DNA from: Paraflavitalea sp. CAU 1676
GTDB taxonomy: Bacteria > Bacteroidota > Bacteroidia > Chitinophagales > Chitinophagaceae
Assembly: GCF_029223285.1 (NCBI RefSeq)
Contig: NZ_JARHUJ010000001.1
Location: forward strand, 1-64,000
Length of the DNA stretch: 64,000 bases
Reading direction: 5' to 3'
How positions within the stretch are numbered: position 1 is the stretch's first letter; each line of letters starts with the position of its first letter. Of the stretch, positions 9,497 through 18,500 are shown one piece after another. The notes beneath the pieces are model-generated. The model had not been told where the DNA came from. It was given only the letters and a program-made list of their open reading frames with translations, and did no database searches. The position numbers and the translations under genes were made by a program.

Positions 9497-10189
9497 CTAC
9501 AAGAGCAGCTTCACGTATTCCCACACGTTGTTGGCAACGATCTGGTGGCCGCGGGGCGTTGGATGTATACCATCGGCCTGGTTGAGTTCGGGAACACCGC
9601 CAACACCTTCCAGCAGGAAGGGGATCAAAGGAACATTGTTCTTATCGGAGAGAGATTTGAAGATGGCGCGGAACTCGCCTGCATAACGGCTGCCCATGTT
9701 GGGGGGCACCTGCATACCAGCCAGCAGGATCTTTGCTGCGGGATATTTTGCCTTAACCCGGTCAATGATCTCCTGAAGATTCTTGCCCGTTTCAACAACA
9801 GGTATACCCCGTAATCCATCATTACCGCCCAGCTCCAACACAAATACATCCACCGGCTGCTGTAACAACCAGTCGATGCGGCCCTTGCCACCAGCCGTTG
9901 TTTCGCCGCTAAGCCCGGCATTCACGACTTTATAGGGAAGAGCGAGTGAATCGATCTTACCCTGTATTACTGCCGGAAATGCTTCCGACGGAGCCACACC
10001 ATAACCAGCCGTGAGACTATTGCCAAAAAACACAATATGTTTGGTCGAATCGGTCTTTGCCGGTGTATCGGATTGTGCGGTGGTGCTGTCGGCCGATTGC
10101 TGGCCGCTTTCCTTGTTGGCCGGCTTGTCTTTACAACCGGCAAAGGCCAGCATGGCTACGATACCGCTCATCAACCCTAATTTCAACAT
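9497..10189 (-). CDS. SGNH/GDSL arylesterase lipoprotein, TesA-like
   Basis: A 230-residue serine hydrolase of the TesA (arylesterase / acyl-CoA thioesterase I / lysophospholipase) type. From the ATG at 10189 there is a lipoprotein signal with lipobox FAGC (Cys19), a Ser/Thr/Lys linker, then block I with nucleophile Ser58 in FFGNSLTAGYG (GNSL in place of GDSL), block III GGNDG and block V D206-x-x-H209 in DGIHPTPRGH. The lipobox predicts membrane anchoring, unlike E. coli TesA, which is periplasmic. It is divergent from the ABC ATPase and permease genes, as in E. coli tesA/ybbA-ybbP. Confidence 0.88.
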   Translation of the reverse strand: MLKLGLMSGIVAMLAFAGCKDKPANKESGQQSADSTTAQSDTPAKTDSTKHIVFFGNSLTAGYGVAPSEAFPAVIQGKIDSLALPYKVVNAGLSGETTAGGKGRIDWLLQQPVDVFVLELGGNDGLRGIPVVETGKNLQEIIDRVKAKYPAAKILLAGMQVPPNMGSRYAGEFRAIFKSLSDKNNVPLIPFLLEGVGGVPELNQADGIHPTPRGHQIVANNVWEYVKLLL

Positions 10190-10337
10190 ATACACTTTTG
10201 GCGTTTGATTTATGATCCCGTTAAACATGTGGCGTCTTTTTATGTTCGTTTATTGATGTATTTTCAGTAACAATAAATGCTGTGCCCGATATACATCGTT
10301 TTTTCCATCTAACCGGCACGTCTACTTAAACAAACTT

Positions 10338-11021
10338 ATGGAGTCTATTCTGAATATCCGGAATTTAAGCAAAACTTACCAGGGAGGCGGACATACACTG
10401 CACGTTTTGAACGACATCAACTTTGCGGTGGAAGCAGGTGCTACCCTATCGATCGTGGGTCCCTCTGGCAGCGGCAAAACCACCTTGCTGGGCCTCTGCG
10501 CCGGTCTCGACCGTGCCAGCAATGGCGTGGTGGAACTGAACAATATCCGCCTCAATGACCTCAGTGAGGATGAACGTGCCCAGGTGCGCAACCGCTATGT
10601 GGGGTTCATATTTCAGAACTTCCAGTTGCTGCCTACCCTCACGGCATTGGAAAATGTGATGGTGCCATTGGAATTGAGGGGTGAAAAGAATATCCGCCCG
10701 CGGGCCATGGAGCTGCTCGACAAAGTGGGTCTGGCCGACCGGGTACACCACTACCCCATGCAGCTCTCCGGGGGTGAACAACAGCGTGTATCGCTGGCGC
10801 GCGCCTTCTCGAACAAACCCCGCATACTGTTTGCCGATGAGCCTACCGGTAACCTCGATGCGGAGACCAGCGACCGGGTAGTGAAATTGCTGTTCGACCT
10901 CAACAAAGAGGCTGGTACTACACTAATCATTGTTACGCACAACCTGGAGTTGGCTGCACTCACCAACCGGGTTATAAAGATCAAAGGCGGTCACCTCATT
11001 AGCGACGAGCGCAATAATTGA
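10338..11021 (+). CDS. ABC transporter ATP-binding protein, LolD/YbbA type
   Basis: 227 residues: Walker A GPSGSGKTT at 41-49, signature LSGGEQQRVS, Walker B ILFADEPTG and a switch His in IIVTHN. Sequence type and size fit the LolD/MacB/YbbA subgroup, whose members drive FtsX-like permeases that extract or remodel envelope substrates and do not move solutes through a channel. The permease gene follows after 78 bases in the same direction. Divergence from tesA, conserved in distant bacteria, suggests a shared lipid-related or esterase-related job. The substrate is not established. Confidence 0.9.
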   Translation: MESILNIRNLSKTYQGGGHTLHVLNDINFAVEAGATLSIVGPSGSGKTTLLGLCAGLDRASNGVVELNNIRLNDLSEDERAQVRNRYVGFIFQNFQLLPTLTALENVMVPLELRGEKNIRPRAMELLDKVGLADRVHHYPMQLSGGEQQRVSLARAFSNKPRILFADEPTGNLDAETSDRVVKLLFDLNKEAGTTLIIVTHNLELAALTNRVIKIKGGHLISDERNN

Positions 11022-11099
11022 GCGTGTTGAAGCGCGTGGCGGCTTAGTATTATTTGATCCCATCTCTCTTTACCATTACCTAATTACATTTCATTCTTC

Positions 11100-13661
11100 A
11101 TGGACCGGGAAAGGTTTGTATATAAAAAGAGGCTCAACATACCCTGGCTGTTTTTAATGGCCTGGCGCGACAGTCGCCGCAATCGCTCGCGGTTGTTCCT
11201 GTTCGTATCGTCGATCGTGTTGGGTATTGCGGCGCTGGTTGCCACGTTCTCATTGGGTGATAACGTGCGCAAGGACATCGACCAGCAGGCACAAACGCTG
11301 GTGGGCGCCGACCTCGTGATAGAAAGCAATAAGCCTGTAGGACAAAAGATAAGGCCCATGCTGGATTCGCTGGGAGATCAGCGGTCGGAGGAGCGCACAT
11401 TCGCGTCCATGATCTATTTCAGGAAAGGCGGCGGTACGAGGTTGATCCAGGTACGTGCGCTGCAAGGCGGCTTCCCATACTATGGTTCGTTGGAAACGAC
11501 GCCTGCCCCGGCAGGCCGGCAGTTCCGCCTGCATCAGGAGGCGCTGGTCGATAAAACCCTCATGCTGCAATTCAATGCGCAGGTAGGCGATTCTATCCAG
11601 ATCGGCGATGTAGCTTTTGCCATTGCCGGCGTACTGAATAAAGCGCCCGGCCGCACGGGCTTGTCAACGACCGTGGCTCCGCCGGTATACATTCCGCTTA
11701 AATATCTCGAAGAGACAGGTCTGGTGCAAAAGGGAAGCCGGGTGGCAGTGAACTTCTATTACAAGTTCAAACCGTCTACCGCAATTGATAAAGTGGTGGA
11801 GTCCATCGAGCCCCGGCTGCAAAAAGCAGGGTTGGATTATGACACGGTAGAAGAACGCAAAAGGAATACGGGTCGCTCGTTCGAAGATGTCAATGAGTTT
11901 TTAACGCTGATCAGTTTTATCGCCTTGTTGCTGGGTTGTATCGGTGTAGCCAGCGCCATCCATATTTACATCCGCGAAAAGATCAGCAGCATCGCCATCC
12001 TTCGCTGCCTGGGCGTTAATTCCGGACAGGCATTCCTGATCTACCTGATCCAGATCGTAGGCATCGGGATCGTTGGATCCATCCTCGGAGCCGTGTTGGG
12101 AACTATCATACAGCAGGTATTGCCGGCCGTCATCAAAGACTTCCTGCCCATCGAGATCAATGCCGGAATATCCTGGCCTTCGATCTTTAAAGGGATAGCA
12201 TTGGGAGCGGTGATCGCGGCACTCTTTGGATTGCTGCCTTTACTGTCTGTACGTAAAGTATCTCCCTTGTTTACCTTAAGGCTGTCGCTGGAGCCGGTAC
12301 GGTCCTTCGCCGATCCGTTCAAATGGCTGGTATATACTTTGATCCTAGGATTTATTGTGCTGTTTACCTGGTGGCAGGTGCACAGTTGGACGCAGGCTAT
12401 CGTGTTTACCGTCAGCATACTCACAGCCTTCCTGATATTGGCTGGCATTGCACGCCTGTTGATGTGGCTCGTGCGCCGCTTCTTCCCCGCCTCCTGGAGT
12501 TACTTATGGCGACAGGGATTTGCCAACCTCTACCGGCCCAACAACCAAACGATCATCCTCATCACTACCATTGGCCTCGGTGCGCTTTTCATCAGCACCC
12601 TGTACTTTATACAAAGCATGTTGATCAGCCGGGTGAGCCTTACGGGCAGCGGTAATCAGCCCAATATGGTGCTGTTCGATATTCAGAATACACAGAAGGA
12701 TTCTGTAGCAGCGCTTACCCGACAGTATCAATTGCCAATACTGCAGCAGGTGCCCATCGTAACGATGCGCATCGAATCGATCAACGGCAAAACGGCTGCT
12801 GATGTAAAGAATGATACTACCTCGCGCATTTCTGAAAGAGCTTTTGAGTGGGAGTTCAGGGTTACTTATCGCGATTCGCTCACCGATTCGGAAAAGCTGA
12901 CAGCTGGTAAATTATCAGGACCTGTAAAATACCCGGGTGCAATAGTGCCCATTTCGATGGAAGAAGAATATGCGCGGAGGATCAATGTGCGCATGGGCGA
13001 CAGCATCACCTTCAATGTACAAGGAGCACTGGTGTCTACGGTGGTTAACAGTATGCGAAAAGTTGATTGGCAGCGCGTGCAAACCAATTTTCGCGTGGTG
13101 TTTCCGCCGGGTGTGTTGGAGCTTGCCCCACAGTTCCATGTATTGATCACGCGTGTGCCATCGCCCGAAGTATCGGCGAAGTTTCAGCAGGCCGTGGTGC
13201 GCGAATATCCCAATATCTCGATCATCGACCTGCACCTGATCCTGAAAGTGCTGGACGATGTGCTGAGCCAGATTGGTTTTGTGATCCGGTTCATGGCAGG
13301 CTTCAGTATTGTGACCGGATTGATCGTGTTGATTGCATCAGTTCTCATCAGTAAGTATCAACGTATGCAGGAGAGTGTGCTCTTGCGCACGCTAGGCGCC
13401 AGCCGCCGGCAGATACTGGCCATCACTGCCCTGGAGTATTTCTTTCTTGGCGCACTGGCAGCAGCTACCGGCATCCTGTTGTCTTTAGCAGGTAGCTGGG
13501 CGCTCGCGAAGTATAGTTTTAAAACACCTTTTTCGCCCGACTGGTGGCCGATAGGGGTATTGTTTGTCGCTATATCAGGACTCACTATTTTGATCGGTAT
13601 TTTCAACAGCCGCAGCGTAGTGAACAGACCGCCGCTGGAAGTATTGAGAAGAGAAGTGTAA
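11100..13661 (+). CDS. FtsX-type ABC permease, YbbP-like
   Basis: 853 residues with the duplicated FtsX architecture. There is an N-terminal TM helix after the basic stretch RDSRRNRSRLFLF, a MacB-like periplasmic domain (about 60-250), a TM bundle (FLTLISFIALLLGCIGVASA onward) and two further central helices (about 400-460). A second periplasmic domain and a final FtsX bundle (IGFVIRFMAGFSIVTGLIVL to the C-terminus, including SVLLRTLGASRRQI) complete it. It pairs with the ATPase just upstream. Length and topology match the YbbP family (two FtsX domains, about 800 residues). Confidence 0.88.
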   Translation: MDRERFVYKKRLNIPWLFLMAWRDSRRNRSRLFLFVSSIVLGIAALVATFSLGDNVRKDIDQQAQTLVGADLVIESNKPVGQKIRPMLDSLGDQRSEERTFASMIYFRKGGGTRLIQVRALQGGFPYYGSLETTPAPAGRQFRLHQEALVDKTLMLQFNAQVGDSIQIGDVAFAIAGVLNKAPGRTGLSTTVAPPVYIPLKYLEETGLVQKGSRVAVNFYYKFKPSTAIDKVVESIEPRLQKAGLDYDTVEERKRNTGRSFEDVNEFLTLISFIALLLGCIGVASAIHIYIREKISSIAILRCLGVNSGQAFLIYLIQIVGIGIVGSILGAVLGTIIQQVLPAVIKDFLPIEINAGISWPSIFKGIALGAVIAALFGLLPLLSVRKVSPLFTLRLSLEPVRSFADPFKWLVYTLILGFIVLFTWWQVHSWTQAIVFTVSILTAFLILAGIARLLMWLVRRFFPASWSYLWRQGFANLYRPNNQTIILITTIGLGALFISTLYFIQSMLISRVSLTGSGNQPNMVLFDIQNTQKDSVAALTRQYQLPILQQVPIVTMRIESINGKTAADVKNDTTSRISERAFEWEFRVTYRDSLTDSEKLTAGKLSGPVKYPGAIVPISMEEEYARRINVRMGDSITFNVQGALVSTVVNSMRKVDWQRVQTNFRVVFPPGVLELAPQFHVLITRVPSPEVSAKFQQAVVREYPNISIIDLHLILKVLDDVLSQIGFVIRFMAGFSIVTGLIVLIASVLISKYQRMQESVLLRTLGASRRQILAITALEYFFLGALAAATGILLSLAGSWALAKYSFKTPFSPDWWPIGVLFVAISGLTILIGIFNSRSVVNRPPLEVLRREV

Positions 13662-14123
13662 GAACGTGGATGGCAATGGATTGGCTTATTCGATGGTATA
13701 TCTTCCGAACAATTAACAGCGTATCGCGTTATTAATTAATAAACCGCCAGTGATAGGTCCTTCCAATTTTACCAAATGGTTCAGGACTTTTGAAGGAATA
13801 GCTCCTTTGCAGTAGAGGAGTCAAGTGATCAGCGAAGGAGTGAACGCGTTTGTGGCGTATTGAAATTGTTTATCGTCGGCTAATTAGATAAAAAGAAACA
13901 AATGGAGCCCCCTGTGGCTCCATTTGTTGTTATGGGCAATACCTGTGTGCACGATTTATATAGAGAGTGAAGAGCCTGGTATTAAAGTGTTAAAGCAGGC
14001 ATGACCTGTTGGCGGACTGGTTGCATGCCTATATGGTTTACCATAGTATACCGCCCCTGATCGATCCTCCCGGACCTTGCTATTGTTATTACGTTGATCT
14101 TTGCATCATTCAATTCAAACAGT
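13662..14123. other. Intergenic region with a terminator
   Basis: No credible gene. At 13900-13925 AAATGGAGCC / GGCTCCATTT forms a strong hairpin that should end the ABC transcript. At 14032-14045 TATGG-TTTA-CCATA is a small inverted repeat about 80 bases before the LLM oxidoreductase gene and could be an operator; that reading is speculative. Confidence 0.55.
13900..13928 (+). terminator. Intrinsic terminator after the ABC permease gene
   Basis: A 10-base perfect inverted repeat with a 6-base loop ends in TTTGTTGTT on the plus strand. Confidence 0.65.
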
Positions 14124-15167
14124 ATGGAATTAGGTATTTGCACTTTCGTGGATAATATGCCCGATCCGGTGACGGGCAAAATGATCAGTGGTCACCAACG
14201 TATGCAGCACCTGTTGGATGAGATAGAGCTCACCGAACAGGTGGGGCTTGATGTTTTCGCGATCGGCGAACACCACCGGGTGGAATACCTTGTTTCATCG
14301 CCGGCGGTGGTGCTGGCTGCTGCGGCGGCCCGCACCAAACGCATCAAGCTCTCGAGCGGCGTAACGGTGCTGAGTTCCGATGATCCGGTTCGTGTGTTCC
14401 AGGACTTTGCTACGGTAGACCTGCTCTCGGGTGGCCGCGCAGAGATCATGGCTGGCCGCGGCTCGTTCATCGAGTCATTCCCACTGTTTGGGCACGACCT
14501 GCAGGACTATGACGAGCTTTTTAGTGAGAAGCTGGAGTTGCTGTTGAAGCTGAATGAACAGGAAAGAGTGACCTGGAAAGGAAAACACCGGGCATCTATC
14601 AACAACCTCGGCGTATACCCACGCCCGCATCAACAAAAACTACCCATCTGGATCGCTGTAGGCGGCACACCCGAATCAGTAGTGCGCGCCGGCAAGCTCG
14701 GTTTGCCGTTGACCCTCGCGATCATTGGGGGCGAACCGCACCGTTTTGCACCGCTCATTCAATTGTATAGAAATACCTATCTCCAATCGGGCCATGCTGC
14801 AGAGAACCTGCAGATAGGCATCAACTCCCATCTGTTCATAGCCGATGAGTCGCAAAAAGCCGCCGACCTCTTCTTTCCTCCTTATGCCGAGATCATGGGC
14901 CGCATTGGCCGCGAACGGGGCTGGGGGCCAATGAGCCGACAGCAGTTTGAAGCCATGCGTACGAAACGTGGTTCCTTGCTCGTAGGTAGTCCGCAGGAGA
15001 TCATCGACAAGATCCTTTATGAATATGAGCTCTTCCAAAATACCCGCTTCCTCGCGCAAATGAGCGTAGGCTCACTGCCGCACAAGGAAATGATGAGGTC
15101 TATCGAGCTATTTGGTACAGAGGTAGCACCCGTAGTGCGCAAGGCTGTTCAACAACAACCGGCTTAA
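14124..15167 (+). CDS. LLM-class flavin-dependent oxidoreductase
   Basis: A 347-residue bacterial-luciferase-like TIM barrel that uses reduced FMN/F420-type flavin. The ATG at 14124 starts the first strand directly ([10 protein letters not shown]). Seen: [10 protein letters not shown] on strand 2, the [26 protein letters not shown] region that carries the flavin phosphate site, [12 protein letters not shown], and the [12 protein letters not shown] strand late in the barrel. It fits the alkanal-monooxygenase-like single-chain group. The substrate cannot be read from sequence. No redox partner gene is adjacent. Confidence 0.88.
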   Translation: MELGICTFVDNMPDPVTGKMISGHQRMQHLLDEIELTEQVGLDVFAIGEHHRVEYLVSSPAVVLAAAAARTKRIKLSSGVTVLSSDDPVRVFQDFATVDLLSGGRAEIMAGRGSFIESFPLFGHDLQDYDELFSEKLELLLKLNEQERVTWKGKHRASINNLGVYPRPHQQKLPIWIAVGGTPESVVRAGKLGLPLTLAIIGGEPHRFAPLIQLYRNTYLQSGHAAENLQIGINSHLFIADESQKAADLFFPPYAEIMGRIGRERGWGPMSRQQFEAMRTKRGSLLVGSPQEIIDKILYEYELFQNTRFLAQMSVGSLPHKEMMRSIELFGTEVAPVVRKAVQQQPA

Positions 15168-15330
15168 AAGGATTGCCCGGGCGTTTGCAAGGCTATACAA
15201 CAGCTGTCGGCGATTGCCTTCGGCGCACCCGAAACTGTTTAACAACACCCGGCATAAAAGCATTGCTCCGGTCGTAGCCAAGGCTATTCAATGACAAGCG
15301 GGATAAAGCCTTCCACAAGCATCGGGCACA
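15141..15330. repeat. Degenerate tandem repeats, about 42-49-base units
   Basis: Four imperfect copies begin near 15141, 15189, 15231 and 15280. The first overlaps the last codons of the LLM gene. Copies 1 and 3 are most alike over about 55 bases (CTGTTCAACAACAACCGGCT against CTGTTTAACAACACCCGGCA). Copies 2 and 4 keep the AAGGCTATnCAA head. No gene is visible in the rest of the 15168-15489 gap. Confidence 0.6.
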
Positions 15331-15489
15331 AGTATGCAGGCGGTCATCTCCCTGTACCGGTACTTGCCCCCCCGGTGCCGCCTTCGACCACAGAAGCTGG
15401 CCAGTCAGCTATGTCGTCGGCTTTTTCGGCTATGGAAGTGATTTAGCTAAAAGACCCTTGTTGTAGTTTAATGGCTAAACTAATCAGCC

Positions 15490-16221
15490 ATGTTACAAGT
15501 TATTCAAACACTCGATCAGCGTAAGCAGCAGCTACGCCAATGTGCTCTCCTAAAAATGATCGGTAATCAATCACTTGCTCCTGAATCGCGCCTGAGCTTT
15601 ACCCCTGCTATGCTGTTCTTCGTAATGGGGTTCAAAGACATCCTTCATATTATGAAAGATGAGAAGAGCACCGATCCCATGCAATTGAGCGTCAACGTTC
15701 ATTGCGACGAAGACTCTTACCACTGGCAATGGTACCTGAAAGATCTCGAACGCATCAGTCAGGGCCAAAAGTTCCTTAGTCAGAAAGGGACCGATATGTT
15801 TAGTCAGGTATGGTCGGACGATGAGTTCGGCGCCCGGCAAGTGGTATACGATACCATTCACCTGGCCCGCACTTTCTCCCTTCCTTTCTACAAACTGATC
15901 ATTATAGAATCGCTGGAGGCAACCTTTGAATGTTTCAATGAACCGGTATTTGAGCTGGTACATACATTGGGCCGTCAGGACGAGCTGGAATATTTTGGTG
16001 TTCTTCATGCCCATGCAGAAGCCGACCATGCTATGGAGAAGACTGATGCAGCGCAGGAGAGTGAAGCCTACAATAAACATGAGCCTTCCAAACATGAAAC
16101 GGAAAACGCCGTATTCATCATCAATAAGATCTTCGACCTGTTTGAACAGACTTTTGAGCGATGGTACCTGGCCAGCGAGGCCGTTGGAGGGCGGGTGGCC
16201 AAAACAGCAATCGCCAGATAG
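15490..16221 (+). CDS. Unrecognised protein, possibly heme-oxygenase-like diiron fold
   Basis: 243 residues, soluble, no signal peptide, predicted mostly helical. I do not recognise a named family. It has acidic/His clusters at the spacing seen in heme-oxygenase-like (HDO/TenA-type) metalloproteins: H71-x2-E74 with H78-W79 (VHCDEDSYHWQWYLKDLE), E140/E143 in a second helix and H173-x-H175-x-E177-x-D179-H180 in a third (VLHAHAEADHA). The C-terminal helix is amphipathic (IFDLFEQTFERWYL). The fold call is inference from the pattern. The gene stands alone and has its own terminator. Confidence 0.55.
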   Translation: MLQVIQTLDQRKQQLRQCALLKMIGNQSLAPESRLSFTPAMLFFVMGFKDILHIMKDEKSTDPMQLSVNVHCDEDSYHWQWYLKDLERISQGQKFLSQKGTDMFSQVWSDDEFGARQVVYDTIHLARTFSLPFYKLIIIESLEATFECFNEPVFELVHTLGRQDELEYFGVLHAHAEADHAMEKTDAAQESEAYNKHEPSKHETENAVFIINKIFDLFEQTFERWYLASEAVGGRVAKTAIAR

Positions 16222-16369
16222 GATAAGACCGCTCGGACGGGCGACAATGGCGGGTACCGCTTGTCTGGGGCGACAACCGTTCGGACAGTGGGGCCGTTTG
16301 GACCAACAATATTGTATCGAAGAATTGCCAGGAACCGGGCATTATATCACCTGGTCTTCCTCCAAAAGA

Positions 16370-16410
16370 AGCGGGTGCATCCTATTTTGAGGCACCCGCT
16401 TTGTTGTTTT
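16370..16410 (+). terminator. Intrinsic terminator
   Basis: AGCGGGTGC / GCACCCGCT with a 13-base loop is followed by TTGTTGTTTT. It ends the transcript of the gene at 15490-16221. Confidence 0.75.
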
Positions 16411-16470
16411 ATTGGATAGATTTGCTGCGCTGGCTTGGTAACGCATTACAGCAAGCCGGATCAACATATC

Positions 16471-18111
16471 ATGAAACAATTGCTCATCTGTCTTTCGTTG
16501 CTGGCCACCCAGGTGCAGGTGGCTTTGGCTAATAATGATAGTCTATTGACCGAGCTGGACAATACCATCCGGCTTACGGCCAGCTTCGACGCGGCAAGGA
16601 TCAAAGAGATCGACCAGATGCGGCAATCGCTGGGTGCTGCCGGACAGGCACCCGCTGAGGTGTTCGCCCGCCACGAAAAGATCTATGAGGCCTATAAGAT
16701 ATTCAACTACGACTCTGCCTACAGCTATGCCATGAAGTTGGTTCGCATAGCCGCAGACATGAACGATGCCGGCTACCGGGTGGCCGCCACCATGAAGCTT
16801 AGCTTTATCCTGCTGTCGACCGGATTGTACAAGGAAACGCACGATTCGTTGGCTTCTCTCTCCCGCCAGGTTATTCCCGACAGCCTGAAGGGTGACTATT
16901 ATGCCTTGTGGGGACGCTATTACTATGATCTGGCCGGATATGCCAATGACAAATATCATTCAGTTGACTACGACGTTCACGGCAATCATTTCCTCGATTC
17001 GGCCCTGGCCTGGTATCAGCCGGGTTCGTTCGAGCATGACTATTATTATGGACTGAAGTATTTTAAGCAGAGTGATCGTGCCGAGGCTGCCCGCTTTCTG
17101 GGACAATTAATGGCACGCCCCGATCTTACCCAGCATCAACTGGCTTTGACGGCGTCTACCCTTAGCGCTGTTTACCAGCAAATTGGCGATATCGACCAGT
17201 CTATCGACCTGCTCGTGCGGGCTACCGTAGCCGATATCAAGTCTTCGACCAAGGAAACTGTGGCCATCTTTCACCTGGCGGAGTTGCTGTATAAAAAAGG
17301 AGATCTGCGGCACGCCGCCCTATGTATCGAAAGCGCTATTGCGAATGCCGCGTTTTATGGCGCCCGGCAACGAAAAGTGCAGGTTAGCTCTATCCTTCCG
17401 TTGATCGAAAGTGAAAGGATCAATGGAATGGAAAAGCAAAGGAGTCTCCTGATCAGGTATGCTACCGTAGTTACCCTGCTGGTGCTGGCGCTGGTCGTGC
17501 TCACCTGGATCATCCTGCGCCAGGTAAAAAAGCTGAAGCAGACCCAGGAAGCGCTTCGGGCGGCCAATGTTGCCCAGCAAGCCATCAACCAGCAGCTCCA
17601 GGAATCGAACCGGCAGCTGGCGGAGGTGAATGAAAAACTAGAAGAAGCCAATAAGATCAAAGAAGAATATATCGGCTACTTCTTTAATATGGACTCCGAG
17701 TTCTACAGTAAGATCGATAAGATCAAGACTACCATCGAGCAGAAGCTGCAGGATAAGCGATATGAAGACATCCGGTTTTTCCTTAATAAGATCGATGCCA
17801 GAAAGGAAAAGAACGAGTTGCTGTTGAGTTTCGATAAGATCTTCCTGAAACTATTTCCTCATTTTGTACAGGAGGTCAATACCCTGCTACGGCCCGAAGA
17901 AAAGATCGTACTGCGGGATGGCGAGCTGCTGAATACCGACCTCCGCATTTTTGCCCTGATGCGGATGGGCGTGGCCGACCCGGAAAAGATCGCCAGCATT
18001 CTCGAGTACTCCGTAAAGACCATATATAGTTATAAGTCGCGGGTTAAAAATAAGGCCCTGGTACCTGGAGATGAGTTCGAGGAGCGGATCATGCAGTTCA
18101 AGACCCTTTAA
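16471..18111 (+). CDS. DUF6377 membrane-bound PUL regulator
   Basis: 546 residues from the ATG at 16471, which gives a signal peptide (MKQLLICLSLLATQVQVALA). Then come a TPR-like helical sensor region (about 25-320), one TM helix (about 325-350, YATVVTLLVLALVVLTWIIL), a coiled coil (about 355-410) and a cytoplasmic C-terminal domain. That domain ends in a LuxR-like helix-turn-helix (DPEKIASILEYSVKTIYSYK, about 500-520). This layout is the Bacteroidota DUF6377 type, which commonly lies beside susCD loci. It lies immediately upstream of, and in the same direction as, the alpha-glucan PUL and is its likely regulator. Confidence 0.8.
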   Translation: MKQLLICLSLLATQVQVALANNDSLLTELDNTIRLTASFDAARIKEIDQMRQSLGAAGQAPAEVFARHEKIYEAYKIFNYDSAYSYAMKLVRIAADMNDAGYRVAATMKLSFILLSTGLYKETHDSLASLSRQVIPDSLKGDYYALWGRYYYDLAGYANDKYHSVDYDVHGNHFLDSALAWYQPGSFEHDYYYGLKYFKQSDRAEAARFLGQLMARPDLTQHQLALTASTLSAVYQQIGDIDQSIDLLVRATVADIKSSTKETVAIFHLAELLYKKGDLRHAALCIESAIANAAFYGARQRKVQVSSILPLIESERINGMEKQRSLLIRYATVVTLLVLALVVLTWIILRQVKKLKQTQEALRAANVAQQAINQQLQESNRQLAEVNEKLEEANKIKEEYIGYFFNMDSEFYSKIDKIKTTIEQKLQDKRYEDIRFFLNKIDARKEKNELLLSFDKIFLKLFPHFVQEVNTLLRPEEKIVLRDGELLNTDLRIFALMRMGVADPEKIASILEYSVKTIYSYKSRVKNKALVPGDEFEERIMQFKTL

Positions 18112-18500
18112 GTGAGTACTGCGATTGGCGGAAATCTTGCCTTTCGATAGCTGGGTTTTCCGGTCTTTTACGACCCCCCGGCTTCACGTGCCGTATAAAT
18201 ATTTTTGCCCCGCCCAGGCCCTCAAGATCTCCCTTTAGCACACCTCTCAATAAGGCCAATTTGCGTCGGAAGCCCCCTGAAAGTCTTCCATTTCTGCCCC
18301 GATTAAGGTCTGAAATCATTCTATGGTAAATTTATTTAATGCTTTGCAAGCGATTGCTTGTTAGGTATTTATATTTTCGCTACCCGACATTTTCCCTCCT
18401 TTTATTTCCATTAGGCTTCCAAAAATTGGCCTTGCTTTTCCCCCATCGTTCCTTTATCTCCTCATTTTTCACCAACCCCATCGATTGCGAAATGCCCGTT
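18112..18500. other. Regulatory gap before the alpha-glucan PUL
   Basis: 389 bases without a credible gene. CAAGC-GATT-GCTTG at 18347-18360 is an inverted repeat that fits a regulator site; a TTTG at 18343-18346 overlaps its left edge and an AT-rich TATTTATATTTT lies about 20 bases downstream, which is compatible with a promoter. The last 100 bases are T- and C-rich leader. Confidence 0.4.

Noticed and set aside
15141-15330. CRISPR array
   Set aside because: Units are degenerate, abut one another without unique spacers, and no cas genes are present.
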